Program-made: the position numbers and the translations under genes
The notes under the pieces: generated by a model
Seen by the model: only the letters and a program-made list of their open reading frames with translations
Told to the model about the DNA's origin: nothing
The model's database searches: none
Shown: positions 1-12,897 of the stretch, piece by piece
Numbering within the stretch: position 1 is the stretch's first letter
How the letters are laid out: the number at the start of each line of letters is the position of its first letter
Assembly (NCBI GenBank): GCA_030770425.1
Contig: JASJFT010000303.1
Span: 1-45,003 of the forward strand
DNA length: 45,003 bases
Reading direction: 5' to 3'
Origin: Darksidea phi
Taxonomy: Eukaryota > Ascomycota > Dothideomycetes > Pleosporales > Lentitheciaceae

Positions 1-269
1 GAGAATTAACTATAAGGAATTAAAATAGAAAGTCTAAGAGATCCTCTACCCTCTTATACCCGTTCTTATTCCTTAAGATAGTAGTAGTAGTAGTAGAAGT
101 AGTAACTTCTATAGCTTCTATAACTTCTATAATAGTTATAGAAGTAGTCGTCTTAGTAACTTCTATAACTTCTAAGTTATATAATATTAAATTACTAATT
201 AAGTATAGCTTAGTTATTCTAATTATATTAGAGCTTATCTCGTATTCTTCTAATTCTAGGGTTATAATA
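1..269 (-). repeat. Gypsy-A LTR, left copy (3' LTR of the minus-strand element), cut by window edge
   Basis: Matches 14,572-14,840 over 269 bp with scattered transitions, including a TAG microsatellite near 82-105. Similarity stops at GTTATAATA in both copies, so 269 is the inner end. The outer end lies outside the window. Confidence 0.75.
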
Positions 270-999
270 CTTACTCCCTCCTTCTAAGCTTTATCCTCGA
301 AGATTTTATTATACCTACTATCCCCTAGCTAGTAATACCTATACTTAGTAGGTTTCTTTTTTTAAACTATACTATACCCTATATATACGTACTATATAGT
401 CTATTTAGAGCTATAATTATTCTATTCTTTTAGTAATATATAAGAGTAATTAATCCGCCGTCTATATAGAGTTAACTATTCTTTATTCTTAATTAACCTT
501 TTAGATTCTAATAATACCTAAGACTTCTATAATAATCTATTCCGAATATTATTATTATCTTATAGATTATCTACTTATTTATTCTTATTCTATACTAATA
601 CTCTATTCTTATTATCGTACTATACGGCCTCCTTAAACTTATTATATTAACCTTTAGTCTAGTTCTTATATAGAGTATATCCGTCGTAGATTAAAGTATA
701 ATCTAGTAGTAACTAAGAAAGATTAGGTAAAGGTAGATAAATAGAAATTTAATCTTTAAGCTAAGCTAGATACTATATATTCTACCTATAATAAGACTTT
801 TATTTAAATAGTTAGGTTTTATACCCGTAAGGTCTATCTTTTAAAATAACTTTAAAACTTAGAGTATTATAATACTAAAATATACTATTATAAGCTCGTA
901 TCTCTTAAAGAGCTAGATTAATTAAAGTAAAAGAAAGCTAAGTATTCTACCTCTTCTAATTTACTTAAGTTACTATAGTAACCCTTACTATATAAGTTC

Positions 1000-1622
1000 G
1001 TTAATTTTTTCTTCTTAGATAGTTAGAAGCCTCTACCTCTAGACGCTTTTAGTAATACTATTTAACTAATCTCTAGTAGTCCTATAGGTTCTTAATTAGT
1101 TTCTATATATTTTAATTAGTAGACTATTCTATCTACTTAACTAAATATTTCTACTAATAACCGAACTTTTATAGTTTCTAGATTTTCTTAACTTTATACT
1201 TCTTATCTTCGAGCTTAATATCTATAGCTACTTCGACGTCTTCTAGTACTAGTTCTAGTAATAATATATAGAATACTAAATATATTTTTATACCTTTAGT
1301 TAACTTTAGCCTATAGTTAACTAGTCCTATTTTTTTTTTAATTTCGAATAGTCCGATTTATAAATTATCTAGTTTATTATATAGTTATTTAGTTTTTAGA
1401 TTTTATTATAAAAGGAAAACTTTATTTTCCCTCTTAAGAATTAGTTCCTCGAGTCTTCTTTTATTTACTATTTTAGTTATTATAAGGTTTCTATATACTA
1501 TCTACGTATTAAGTTCTTTATATAGTTCTTATATTAAATAGACCTTCTTTTCTACTCTAGTAGATATACTCTTAATATTCTTTAAATCTCTATAAGTTAT
1601 TAACTTATATTTATAGTTTATA
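1000..1622 (-). pseudogene. Gypsy-A integrase C-terminal segment and chromodomain (RIP-degraded)
   Basis: Reading the minus strand, about 1,330-1,470 resembles the segment after the integrase core in chromoviruses (KRENKVFLL then NLKTK, then IGLFEIKKKIG). About 1,060-1,260 resembles a chromodomain (KYKVKKI, then KYLVK*IE). Stops fall mostly where Trp, Gln or Arg codons are expected, as RIP predicts. The upstream half of the integrase lies beyond the pogo insertion, from 3,478 rightwards, which shows the two parts were once continuous. Confidence 0.7.
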
Positions 1623-1624
1623 TA

Positions 1625-1682
1625 ACGTATTTTATAAGCGAGCTATAAATATAAGCGAGCTATGAACTCTACTAACTTTTCG
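1625..1682 (+). repeat. pogo/Fot1 left terminal inverted repeat
   Basis: Reverse complement of 3,420-3,477 with a handful of transitions. Its first 18 bases are shared with the MITE at 35,545. The arm contains a short internal repeat of the form TATAAGCGAGCTA. Confidence 0.9.
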
Positions 1683-3419
1683 TATATAAAAAGCTATCTA
1701 GTTTAATAATATATTAGAAATCTATTAATATAATAGCTATTCTAAATTAAGTAGTATCTATAGTAGCCTTCTTATACGTTTATAAGTTATACCTAGGTTC
1801 TTTATAGCGCGTATAGCGCGCTAAAGCCTATCGGCTTATACCTAATTATATAGTAACTTAATATCTTTCGTTCTCCTACTACTACTTAATAGCCTTTTAA
1901 ATAATAATAGCCTCTCCCTCTACCTTAGTTAGGATACTCTACTTCTAGATTCTCTTCTTTTTACGCGCTCTATACGTTATAGCGGCCTTATTTACCTTCT
2001 CTAGGCTCGCGATTTATTCGCGTATAAGTATAATATTATAAGCTATTACCTTAGCGCCTTTTCTTAGCTAATTAAGAGCTATAATAATAGAAGTAGACGA
2101 CGAACTCTTATACCTACGTACGTACTTATAAATTAACGTTAATTAAGCCTATACTTCGTACGCGTTACTTAGTATTCTAGCCTCCTATATAACCTCTAGT
2201 AGGGCTACTAGCGACGGCGTCCTTAGCTTAATATTAAGCTTCGAGATTACTATCTCTAGATTATATAGAACTAGACTAGCGCCTTAAAAGCTTACGTAGA
2301 TATTCTTCTCTATAATAGTCTTATTATAGGCTATATAGAAGGTAGATAGGAATTTAAGCTTCGTAATATAGTTAATATAATTATAAATTAGACTATTAAT
2401 CTAATCCCTATACGTACGCTTTAACGGCGAGAAATAGCCTATATTAAGCGGCTATAGGAGGTATAATAAATAAGCTAGTATAGAGAGAGTATAGATTTTA
2501 TTCTTCTTATAGAGGTCCTAGAATTTCTTTAAGATATAACTACTATAGCTATTAAGAATTAGTAGTAGGTATACGTCTACTTTATAATCTATCGTATATT
2601 TAATAAAGTACTTTAGCTAGATAACTCCTAGATTATTATTCGTTTAGCTATTATTACTAATACCAATAGCCTAATTATCTAGTATATTGTCGCCCTCGTA
2701 CTAGGTAGAGAGATAGTACTAGCTAGTAAAGATAATAAGGGGCGGAATAGTCTACCTAGTAGCGTTAATTCTCTATATTATAGTAACCTACTTGTAATTA
2801 CCTAGCTAGATAGCTTTAGCCTACCTACGTCTCTCTAAGCTAGTAATAACTAGTTACGCTAATATCTTACCTATTAGAAAGCTAGCTTCGTCGAAGTTAT
2901 AGATATCCTAATTAGTAATACCTTAGGTAGCCTTAGTACGTACTACTAGGTTAAACTAGGTTTAAATAGTATTAGGATTCTTATAAAGAGCTCGCTATCG
3001 ATTATAAGGTCGATTAAATCGTATTTTAAGGCTATCGGTTCGGTTAATAAAGTTCCTAGGCTACTACTTATCTACCTACTTAGCGCCGTACGTAGTAAGT
3101 AGTCTATTTACTATATCTCGTATAGCCTCTAGAGTAGGGGTAAATCCTCGCGAATCTAGGTCGAGTATATATCCTATAATTACCTCCTCCTCTAGCTTAG
3201 AAAGCTTCCTTAAGTTAGGCTAGTAATTACGTTATATAGCGATTCTAGCGCGTCAGCTATAAAGTATACTTTCGGGAACGTTAAACGTTATTATAACGAG
3301 ATTAACGCTCTAGATCTAATTCTAATTAATAGCTAAGATAGCTAGGGAGATATCTACTTCGTTATAGGGTAATCGAATAGTAGTTAATTAAGCTATAAGA
3401 GTTAATAGGTAATACGTCG

Positions 3420-3477
3420 CGAAAAGTTAATAGGGTTCGTAGCTCGTTTATATTCGTAGCTCGCTTATAAAATACGT
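3420..3477 (-). repeat. pogo/Fot1 right terminal inverted repeat
   Basis: Pairs with 1,625-1,682. The TA at 3,478-3,479 completes the target duplication. Confidence 0.9.
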
Positions 3478-6400
3478 TAATATAATAAGTATCTAGTTAT
3501 TATAAACTTCTTACTATTATATACTAGTTATACTATTAATAGTAATTTAATCTAGTTATTCTATAACTTATTAATATAGAACCTTAAATACTTCTTTAGA
3601 GTCTAGTTTATTTATTTTATCTAACTATCTATTTATAAATAAAAGCTAGTCGATAGCTTTTATTTAATTTCTAGTTTTATAAGTAGTATATTCTAAAACT
3701 TTAAAGTAAATAGTTTATTTTTATCTATAAAGATCTATTCTAGTAATCTATAATTAGTAATAAGTATTCTCTTAACCTTATAAGCTATATTTTCTACTAT
3801 AATTACTTCGTTTATTAGGATAAAGTATACTATCTTAGTTAATTAGTCTATAATTACTATAATTATATTATATAATCTTTTTAATTCTAGTTTTAATAAT
3901 AGTAGTAACTTTACTATAAAGTCTATTATAATATAAGTCTATAGTCGTATAGATAGTACTAATAGTTAGAGTAATCTATAGGGCTTATATCTCTTAGGTT
4001 TATTCTTAGAATATTCTAAATAGTCGCCTATTACTTTCTAAACTTTCTCTCTTATATTAGTAAGTAGGTATTCTTTATTTATATATCTAACTATTTTATT
4101 AATTCCTAGGTATTCTAGTATCTTATTCTTATAGATTTCCTATATAAGGTCTTCTCTAAGACTTAGTAGTATATAGGGTCTTACCTCTAAGTTATTCTTT
4201 AGAGTAGAGTATTTCTCTTTATTAAAAAGTATTTTATTTCCCTTTATTTCTCTATTACTTCCTTAGATAAGTTCTTAAGCCCTTTTTTACTATTTCTTCT
4301 TAATATTTACTATTATTATAATCTTTATTAGCCTCGTATAGTTATAAATAAGAGTTTTATTAAACTCTTTTTATAAAACTAGTTTATATATAATAGGTTT
4401 ATTAATATCTTAAAGGTCTAATTTTCTACTAAGAGTATCTACTACTCTATTTAGTATTTCTAGCTAGTAACTTATCTTAAAGTTATAGTCTACTAGTAAT
4501 TCCGACTATTAAAATTATTATTAATTAAGTTTCTTTATAGTTATAAAACTTATAAGGTTTTAATAGTTTATAATAATCTTAATCTTATACTTAGCTTTTA
4601 TAAGCTATAGTCTCTATTATTTAAATACTAATATAATAGCGCTAAGTTCCTTATTATAAATATTATAGTTTACTTCTTCCTTACTAAACTTATATAAGTA
4701 ATAGAATACTAATCTCTATTTTTTATTTTCCTCTTATTAGATAAGTATTACTCCTAGTATATAGTTTAATACGTTCGTTTCTATTCTAAGAGGTCTTATT
4801 AGGTTATATATCTATAATATAGATACTAATATAAATAGATTCTTAAGCTTATTAAAAGCTTCCTATTATTCTTAGTTTTATTAGAATTCTTTTTCTTTCT
4901 TAGTTACTTCTATAAGTAGAGCCGTAGTCTTTAAGTAGTCTCTAATAAACTTTTAATAAAAGTTAGTAAATTCTAAAAAGAATTATATATCCTTAACTAA
5001 TATTAGAATTAACTATTCTCTTATAGTCTATACTTTTTTAGGGTCTATAAATACTTCTTCTTACGAAATAATAAAATCTAAGTATTTAATTTCTATTCTA
5101 TAGAATTTATATTTATCTAAGTAAAATAGTAACTTATTTTACTATAACTTTTATAGTACTTTCTTTATATATTCTTTATATTCTTCTAATATTCCTTTAC
5201 TATATATAAGAATATTATCTAAATATACTATATAAAATACGTTTAAGTATTTATTTAACGTCCTATTAATAACTAACTAGAATATTATTAGTATATTTAT
5301 TAATTTAAATAGTATAACTCTATACTTATAGAGTCTATATTAAGTCTTAAATACTATATACTTTTCGTATCCTTTTACTATTTAGATCCTATAAAATTCT
5401 TCCTAGATATCGAATTTTATAATCTACTTAACTCCTTAGAGTTAGTCTATAAGTTCTCTAATTAGTAGTAATAGATATCTATTTTTCTTTATAATATTAT
5501 TTAAATATTTATAGTCTATATAAAGTTATAACTTTCTATTTTTCTTTAAGATAAATAGAACTAGTAATATTATAGAGCTTTAACTTTCTCTAATATATCC
5601 TCTTTTTAAGTTCTTTATAAGGTACTCTTTTAATTTTTCTTATTAATCTACTATTAACGAGTATATAGGTCTAGGCTTAAGTTTTATACTCTCTTCTAGA
5701 TATATCTTATAATCTTATTTCTAGTACTTTAATAAGTTTATATCTAGATATTCTTTAAATAACTCTTAGAACTCTTCGTAGTCTTAAGATATTATTAGTT
5801 ATAGTTCTTTCTATATAGTTACGACTCTTCGTACTATAATAATATTAACTTTCTATAGGTTTTTTTTATAAATCCTTATAATCTTATAAAGTAAAACTAA
5901 GTCTATCTTCTTTTTTTAGGGTATATACTAGATCTTATAGCTAGATCTATTTAGTCTTCTAATTCCTATAACTTAAGCTACCTACTTATAGTCTAGTACT
6001 TTATATAGCTTCTAATCTATTTATAGATTATATCTTACTAGCTAATTATAACTAATAATTATATTAATATCTCTAATTTCTATAATATTAAATCTATAAT
6101 AGTCTCTAATATTCTCTATCTCTAAGGTTACTTCTTATATTTTAAGGTAAATTATACCCCCTTTATATTCTATAGATAATCTATCTCTAAGTTCTACTCG
6201 TATAGATTTTATCTTAGTTTAGTAAAGAACCCTATATTTCTTTACTATTTATAATAATAAAAGTATAAATTCTACTCTACTATTTATAATAGCTTAGACC
6301 TTTCATTTATAAATCTATATATCTACTTCTAATCTAGCTAGTTATTAAATACTTTCTTATATAATTTATAGAATTATCTTTTAGATACTTTTATTAACGT

Positions 6401-7198
6401 AACTCTTACGTAGCTAATAATAACCTAGTTTTTTAGCTTATTATTATAGATAATCTAATCTTTAGAATCGTTATCTAGTTTTTAAATCTTATTCTAGTAT
6501 TTCCTAAACTTATATTAAAATACGGGATAATATTTATTAGGTCTAGATTCTTCTTTTAACTAAAAGAGTAAACTATTTACTTATTTCTAACCTAAGTCTA
6601 TTACTCTTCTAGTCTTAATAGATAGTTTCTAGTTTAGTACTTCTTATAGCCCTTCTTTCTAGCTTCCCTTTAATAATAATACGTCCTTATAACTAATTTT
6701 TACCTTTTCTCTATTATTCTAGGTATTATAGTACTCTTATTATATATCTAAGACTCGTAGCCGCCTTCTAATCTCTAGATTATTTAGATTATTCCGATTC
6801 TATAGCTAATAACTATACCTATTATACTATTTAACGAGGTATTCTCGTCTTTAGAGATTTGGGTAGAAGATATCTTCTTTTCTTCTAGCTATAAGTTCTC
6901 TTTATACTAGATATAAGATATATAATCTATTATAGTATATTTAATATATTACTTTATAGTTAGATTTCTAATATATAATTCTATAGTTAATATCCTATTT
7001 ATATTTCTTAGTATCTACTTTAGTTAGTCCTCGTAGCTATTATCCTATAGTATATTTTATCAAGAAATACTTCTTATATTTATTATTATAGTAACTATTC
7101 TATTTTAGCTATTCTTACTTTTTATATACTATAACCTAATTCTTATAGTCGTATACGTAGTATTCGGTTATTAAATATTCTTTATTAAGAAGATATAT
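3478..7198 (-). pseudogene. Gypsy-A pol (protease/RT/RNase H/integrase) remnant
   Basis: On the minus strand, 5,196-5,225 reads YLDNILIYSK, the RT catalytic box YLDDILIYS with the second Asp changed to Asn by TpG to TpA; LEEYKEYIKKVL follows directly, as in Ty3/Gypsy RTs. About 3,600-4,100 carries the integrase region (KPYRLLQ, IIIDFIVKL, KLSTSFY for the usual HKLSTAFHPQTDG). The piece nearest 7,198 looks like the gag end. Stops are frequent and all TAA/TAG. Interrupted on its 3' side by the pogo element and on its 5' side by Copia-1. Confidence 0.8.
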
Positions 7199-7439
7199 TA
7201 TAAGTAGGTAGAGATATAGAATAAATATATTAAGTAGTCTAACTATCTAGCTAGAGTACGAGTAGAGGGTCTTATATATAAGCTACGCTAGGTTAAATAA
7301 CTAGAGTAATTACTATAAGTTACTATATAGTTACTATAAGCTAGGATATAGTTATAACTAGTATATAGTTATAGTAAATTAGTATAAATTATTATATAAA
7401 TAGAATAATTATATAATATATAGCGCTCGACTACTTATA
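7199..7439 (-). repeat. Copia-1 LTR (left; 3' LTR of the element)
   Basis: 241 bp, direct repeat of 12,619-12,897. The length difference is explained by a 38-bp internal duplication in the right copy. Confidence 0.85.
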
Positions 7440-7473
7440 TACCTCTTTTAGGTTTAAACGTAGATTTAAAGCT

Positions 7474-7572
7474 AAAGTTTATTTATAGGTTTTAAAGTTT
7501 ATTTATTAGTTTTAAAGTTTATTTATTAGTTTTAAAGTTTTATTTATTAGTTTTAAAGTTTTATTTTTAAAG
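7474..7572. repeat. AT-rich tandem repeat, about 20-21 bp unit, 4-5 copies
   Basis: Repeating AAAGTTTATTTATTAGTTTT with one-base length changes. It lies just inside the left LTR, in what would be the 3' non-coding part of Copia-1. Confidence 0.8.
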
Positions 7573-10500
7573 CTTATTATTAGCTAATAGATCCCTCTCT
7601 CCCTATAAGCGTAAGGAGCTATATTATAGATTAAGAACTAGTCTCTATATTAGTATAGTACTAGGTAGGTAGCCGCCGTCGTTATAGTATATATAAATTC
7701 CTTATATAATTAAATATCTCTAGAGGTATAAGACCCTTAATTTTACTTTATATAATATACTAATATAGTATTAGTATACTAGTTTATTAGCTAAATAGTC
7801 TACGTAGTTAGTTAAATAGTCTATATAGTTAACTAAGAAGCCTATATAGTTAGCTAAGAAGCCTATATAGTAGAAAAATTCTTAAAATTTAGGAGTAATA
7901 CCTAATTCTCGTATTTTTACCTAGATAGTAATTTAGTAAGGCCGTTAGCTAGCTAACTATTTAATAAGATATATAAGATATTAATATTACCTAATAGTAT
8001 CTTCTAATAAAGCTAGTAGTAATAAATATTAACGTACCGTACTATAGTCTTAAGCTATAGAATAGATAAGGTAAATAGCTAAATCGTTTACTAGTTATTA
8101 TAGTATAATAATTATTTATAATCTAAATCGAATCTAATATATTCGAATACTCTCTACTACTATATTAGCTTAGTACTAGCTAACGAGACGGCTATTAGTT
8201 CTACCTTAGTTGTTAATTTTATAATATATTATTATAGTATAGCCTTTTAATTAATAGGTCTACTAAATAGGAAGAATATATATCCTTATAAGCTCTTCCG
8301 GGTAGTCTTATAATTAGCGAAGAAGGTATTTAATACTTTATAAAAGTTGAGTATTAATTTAGATATAAGTTTATTAGTAATATATACTAATTTAATAAAT
8401 ATTAATATATTATAGTATATTACTTAATTCTTTATACCTAGTAGATAGATAATCGTTTAATAGATAGTATCTAGGTACCGTTATAAGGGATTTATAAGAA
8501 ATTTAGCTAGTTTTAAGTAAGCTTTTAAGACGTCTAGATAGATAGCTTCTATTATATAGCTAATTAATCTAATTAGCTATATATATTATTACTTAACTAA
8601 ATCTATTATTTTATTCTCTAAGGGTATTAGTTCCTCGAGTGGTAATAGTATAGTAGGTAGCTTTAAATAGGACTTTAGTAAAGGATACTTCTAAGTAAAC
8701 TTCTTAATATACGCGCTTTATAATAGCTAGATCGAGCTACTATTATAATCTTTAATAGTTTAAATACTATAAAATATCTATAGTTCTCCTAGAGATCTAA
8801 TCTTATATTATTTTAGTAGCTTATACTTAAATTTATATAGGATAGCTATATATACTAGTATACTAAAGATAACGATATTATTAATAAAGAAGAAGACTAA
8901 TAACTTCTTATTTTTTTATAGGTAGGGAGCGTCCTTAATAGGTATAAGATCTAGCTCTATAAGTATTTTAATAAGCTCTTTATACTAAAGTAATAGAAAT
9001 ATCTTTAGGCTATAGAGCGCTTAGTATAGTTTCTATAGATAATTAGAGTTAGAGAATCCTTTTAGCTAATAGTAATAGACTAGTATTAATAGCTTAGTAT
9101 TAGTAAACACGTTAATAGTATTATATTAATAGATTTCTATATTAAAGTAGATAGTAATAGCTACTAGAGCTTAAAATATTCGAATAGCTAGTATAGTAGT
9201 ATAGGTATCTTTTACTATTATTTATAGATCGCCGTATATATAAATCCGAGTCTTATATTTTAATAGGTAGTCTTAATTATTAAGTTTATATTTATATATC
9301 TATATTAATAGAAGAACCTCGTTATCTTAAGTATACTAAGTATTATATTCGTTCTAGGTTATCTACTTGTAGATTTCTTTATATTTAATTATTACTAGTT
9401 CTTATTATATAGCTTATAGAAAGTCTTTCTTATAGGGAGATAGTAGCTTTATTATATTCTTATAATATTTTAATTCTACTAGTAGTTCTATATATTTAAA
9501 TTACGTTTTTAGTACTATTACTAAGGTAGCTATATAGGCTAACTAGTAGACGTTAATAAAGAAGCTAGAGTTCTTCTATATAGGCTTCTTCTTTACTACT
9601 CTAGTTATCTCTTTAAATAGAATATAATATTAATAGAGATTAGTATCTATTAGTTCTTAATACTCTATATAATTTAAATCGGGCTTAGTTCCGCGCTTAT
9701 ACTTTAAGGGTCGATTTAATAACTATAATAGCTTAGATAAAGCTATTTCTAAAACTAATAGATTTAGTATTAGGAGTTAATTTAATATAGGTTCCTAAGT
9801 AGTAGCTTAAGTAGTAGTATAAGTAGTAGTCTAAGTAAAAGCTTAAATAGTAGGTTCTATAGCTTCTATAGAAGCTATATATTTATCTTCTAATAAGACT
9901 TCTAAAGAAGTATCTTTACTACTTAGCGTAAGTAGATAATATTTATAAGTAAATTACTCTAGTTTAGAGTCTTAAAGAAGGGGATCTAAATTATCTTATA
10001 GCTAATAGAATAGATTCTCTTAAAATATAATATCCCTTATATAAATTATCTTACCGCTATAAGCTTTACTTCTTATCTTTAGTATCTAGATTCTATAGAT
10101 ATTTAATAAATTATAGCTAACTAGATATCCTACTAGTACTTATAGGCTAAGCTTATTACCTCTAGATATTTATTTATATAGTATATAGGCTCTATAGCTA
10201 TAAATATATAAATAAGCTAGTAATAGCTTTTTCTAATATATAATTTTAAATAGTATTTTCTAGTTTAGTAATCGTATAGATATTTAGTTAAGTAAATAGA
10301 CTACTATTCTATAGATCTTAGAGCTAAAAGCTAGTAGGAGATTAGCTATAACCCTTATTAAGTAGCTTCTCTTAATTAGGCTTTTACCTAAGTATTTAAC
10401 TAAACTATTTTATTTAATAATATATAGCGCTCGTATTTATAGTTTAATTCCTTTCTATAGATAGTAGACTTATATTATATCGTCTAATAGACTATAACCT

Positions 10501-12618
10501 TACTTATTATTAGCTATTAAAAAGGTAATAGTTATATTAAATTCTCGTTTAATTACTCTATCTAGCTATCTAAATATTATCTAAAGAGTTAACTTATTAT
10601 ACTTAACTATTATATAGACCGTATATAGTTTTAAGAATAAATCGAATATATAAAATATATATTAATAGCTATTATAGACTAGTATATTAAGCTTAATTAG
10701 ATTAATAACTATAGTTTTAAATAGTTGGCTAGTACCTAGTTTATAGTTAAATCGACGAGAGATAATCTAATAGACTTTATTCTATAGGTACTCCTTATAG
10801 TAAATTATTTTAGAGGCTATTATACTATTATCTATATAGAGGCCTAAAATATTACTAGTTAATTAATTAATTACGTTACTATTTAAATAACCTATAAGTA
10901 GGTAAAGTTATAGCTTACTTAGTAATCTAGATTAAAGTAGTAAAGCTAAGATCTATAGTTGGTATTAATTAGTAGTAAATACTATATACTAAGTAGGTTA
11001 TAGTAGCTTAGTATAATAGACTACGAGCTAGTATCCGCCGACTCTAGTAAGCTTTATAATATTCTAAGGTTAAGTTTCTAATCGATATAGAATATTCCTT
11101 CCTAAGTTAAAATAGACGTTTAATAAGAATAGCCGTAATAATAATACTAGGCTAGTAAAGAAGCTAGGAATTAGGACTACTTATTTAAGTATTATCTTTT
11201 TTAGGTTTTAAGATATTAATAGGGATATCTATATATTTCTCTAGATCTAAATAGCTATCTCTAAGCCTCCGACTAGAACGATATCGTTAGATAAAGTTAG
11301 GGCTTTCTATTAGAACTTAGTAGGGTTATTATAGATATAAATATCTATAACTAGGTCTAATATCTAGGAATAAAGAAGTAGATAGATATTATTAGCTATT
11401 AAGATATTATATACTATTAAAAATATAGTATAGACTTTATATTTATACTATAGTAGATCGTTATCTATATCGATTTCTATTATATTGGCTATATTATTAT
11501 TCTAGCTAGTTTACTTTTACTATTTATATCGTTTATTCCTCTTACGTATTTTAATTAAAATACCCTTCTTATTCTTAGCTTCGAAATTAACTATTTTCTT
11601 AATCTTTTTAGGGTCTTCTATAAATCCTCTCTTACGTAGTAAGGTATCGATATACTAATATTATTCCTAGTAGTATAGATCTCTATATAGGTATAGCTTT
11701 AATAGCTTTAATAACTTATTATTTTATAATCTCTTCTTATTATATAGAGACTATTCTTAATTTAGTATAGCTACGAACGTACTATTACTAATATTTAGCT
11801 TTATTATCTACGTTATTCGGTAATAGCGTAGATAGCTAGCTAGTAGATTAGATAGTATAGAGTTAATCGAACTATTTAAACTAGCTTTTATATTAAATAC
11901 TATAATAGCTATAGTAGCTATATAGTCTAAATTAATCTATTTAATAGCTTATATTAGATCCTTATATAGCCGATAATCTAATATCTCTAGTAGGTTAAGC
12001 TACGTAGCTTAATTATAGACTATTAGAAAGATTATACTCTATTCTTTAAGATTCTCTCTATATATATATAATACTTTAGTTAAGTTATATATCTTTTAAA
12101 CCTTATATTCTTAATCGACTAATAATAGAGTAACTAGCTATTTTAAAGCCTTAAGCTAATTATATAGTAACTCCTAATTCTTAATCTAGAAGATAAGGTC
12201 TTTAGCTAGTATATTAGCTATATAGGCTTTAATTTAACCAAGCTTATCCTTAGTTCTATAGTATTCTTTTAGTTCTATATAGTAGATACTTAGGTCCTTA
12301 TTACGCTAAGTAAGAGCTATTAAACTAGGTTTAGTTACTAGTAACCTATCCTCGTTAATAAATAGTATAGGATTAATAGGATATTTAGACTTATTTAGCT
12401 CTATAGGAGCTTTAGCTTCGGAATTAATATAGTTCTATATATTAGCTATCTTAGCTAGCCTCTATATAGTATAGATTTATAGGTCCTAATTATATAGGTC
12501 TTAGAGAATAGTAGCTAAACTAGCTTTAGATATAGTAGACGACGAGGTCGTTATTTCGTTATATAGAGAAAGTTAAAATAGGTCGTATAATATAGATAGA
12601 TTAGGCCGGACTTATAAC

Positions 12619-12897
12619 TATAAGTAGATAGGAGTATAGAATAAATATATTAAGTAGTCTAACTATCTAGCTAGAGCGCGAGTAGAGGGCCTTATATACG
12701 AGCTACGCTAGATTAAATAACTAGAGTAATTACTATAAGTTATTATATAGTTACTATAAGCTAGAATATAGTTATAGCTATTATATAGTTACTATAAGCT
12801 AGAATATAGTTATAGCTAGTATATAGTTATAGTAAATTAGTATAAATTATTATATAAATAGAATAATTATATAATATATAGTACTCGGCTACTTATA
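12619..12897 (-). repeat. Copia-1 LTR (right; 5' LTR of the element)
   Basis: 279 bp, same termini as the left LTR. It carries a tandem duplication of about 38 bp around 12,740-12,820 (ATTATATAGTTACTATAAGC repeated). Confidence 0.85.

Larger units (their letters stand above)
1625..3477 (-). mobile_element. pogo/Fot1-type (Tc1/mariner superfamily) DNA transposon, RIP-degraded
   Basis: The 1,853-bp element has 58-bp terminal inverted repeats (1,625-1,682 and 3,420-3,477) that begin ACGTATTTTATAAGCGAG and is flanked by TA on both sides (1,623-1,624 and 3,478-3,479), the usual target duplication of this superfamily. The size is that of Fot1-like elements. On the minus strand the DDE transposase core is still readable: IYNFDEAS at about 2,881-2,907, LLLILNS at about 2,536-2,570 (the catalytic Asp changed to Asn by GAT to AAT), and NIGYFSP near 2,430-2,450. 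It retains many CpG sites but few CpA/TpG. Inserted in the Gypsy-A integrase region. Confidence 0.85.
7199..12897 (-). mobile_element. Copia-1: complete-length but RIP-degraded Ty1/Copia retrotransposon, nested in Gypsy-A
   Basis: Two LTRs (7,199-7,439 and 12,619-12,897) start TATAAGTAG and end CTACTTATA, an inverted pair expected as TG...CA before RIP. The flanking bases TATAT on both sides (7,194-7,198 and 12,898-12,902) fit a 5-bp target duplication, although the sequence is low complexity. On the minus strand, 8,871-8,893 reads FFINNIV, the Copia RT box FFVDDIV with both Asp codons mutated to Asn, followed by KYKIRSLGELWIFY. The gag-like part near 12,100-12,500 matches Copia-2 on the opposite strand near 36,240-36,640. 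No intact frame. Confidence 0.85.

Noticed and set aside
7474..7572. Regular 20-bp repeats considered as a CRISPR array
   Set aside because: No unique spacers; a simple AT tandem repeat inside a retrotransposon of a eukaryote.
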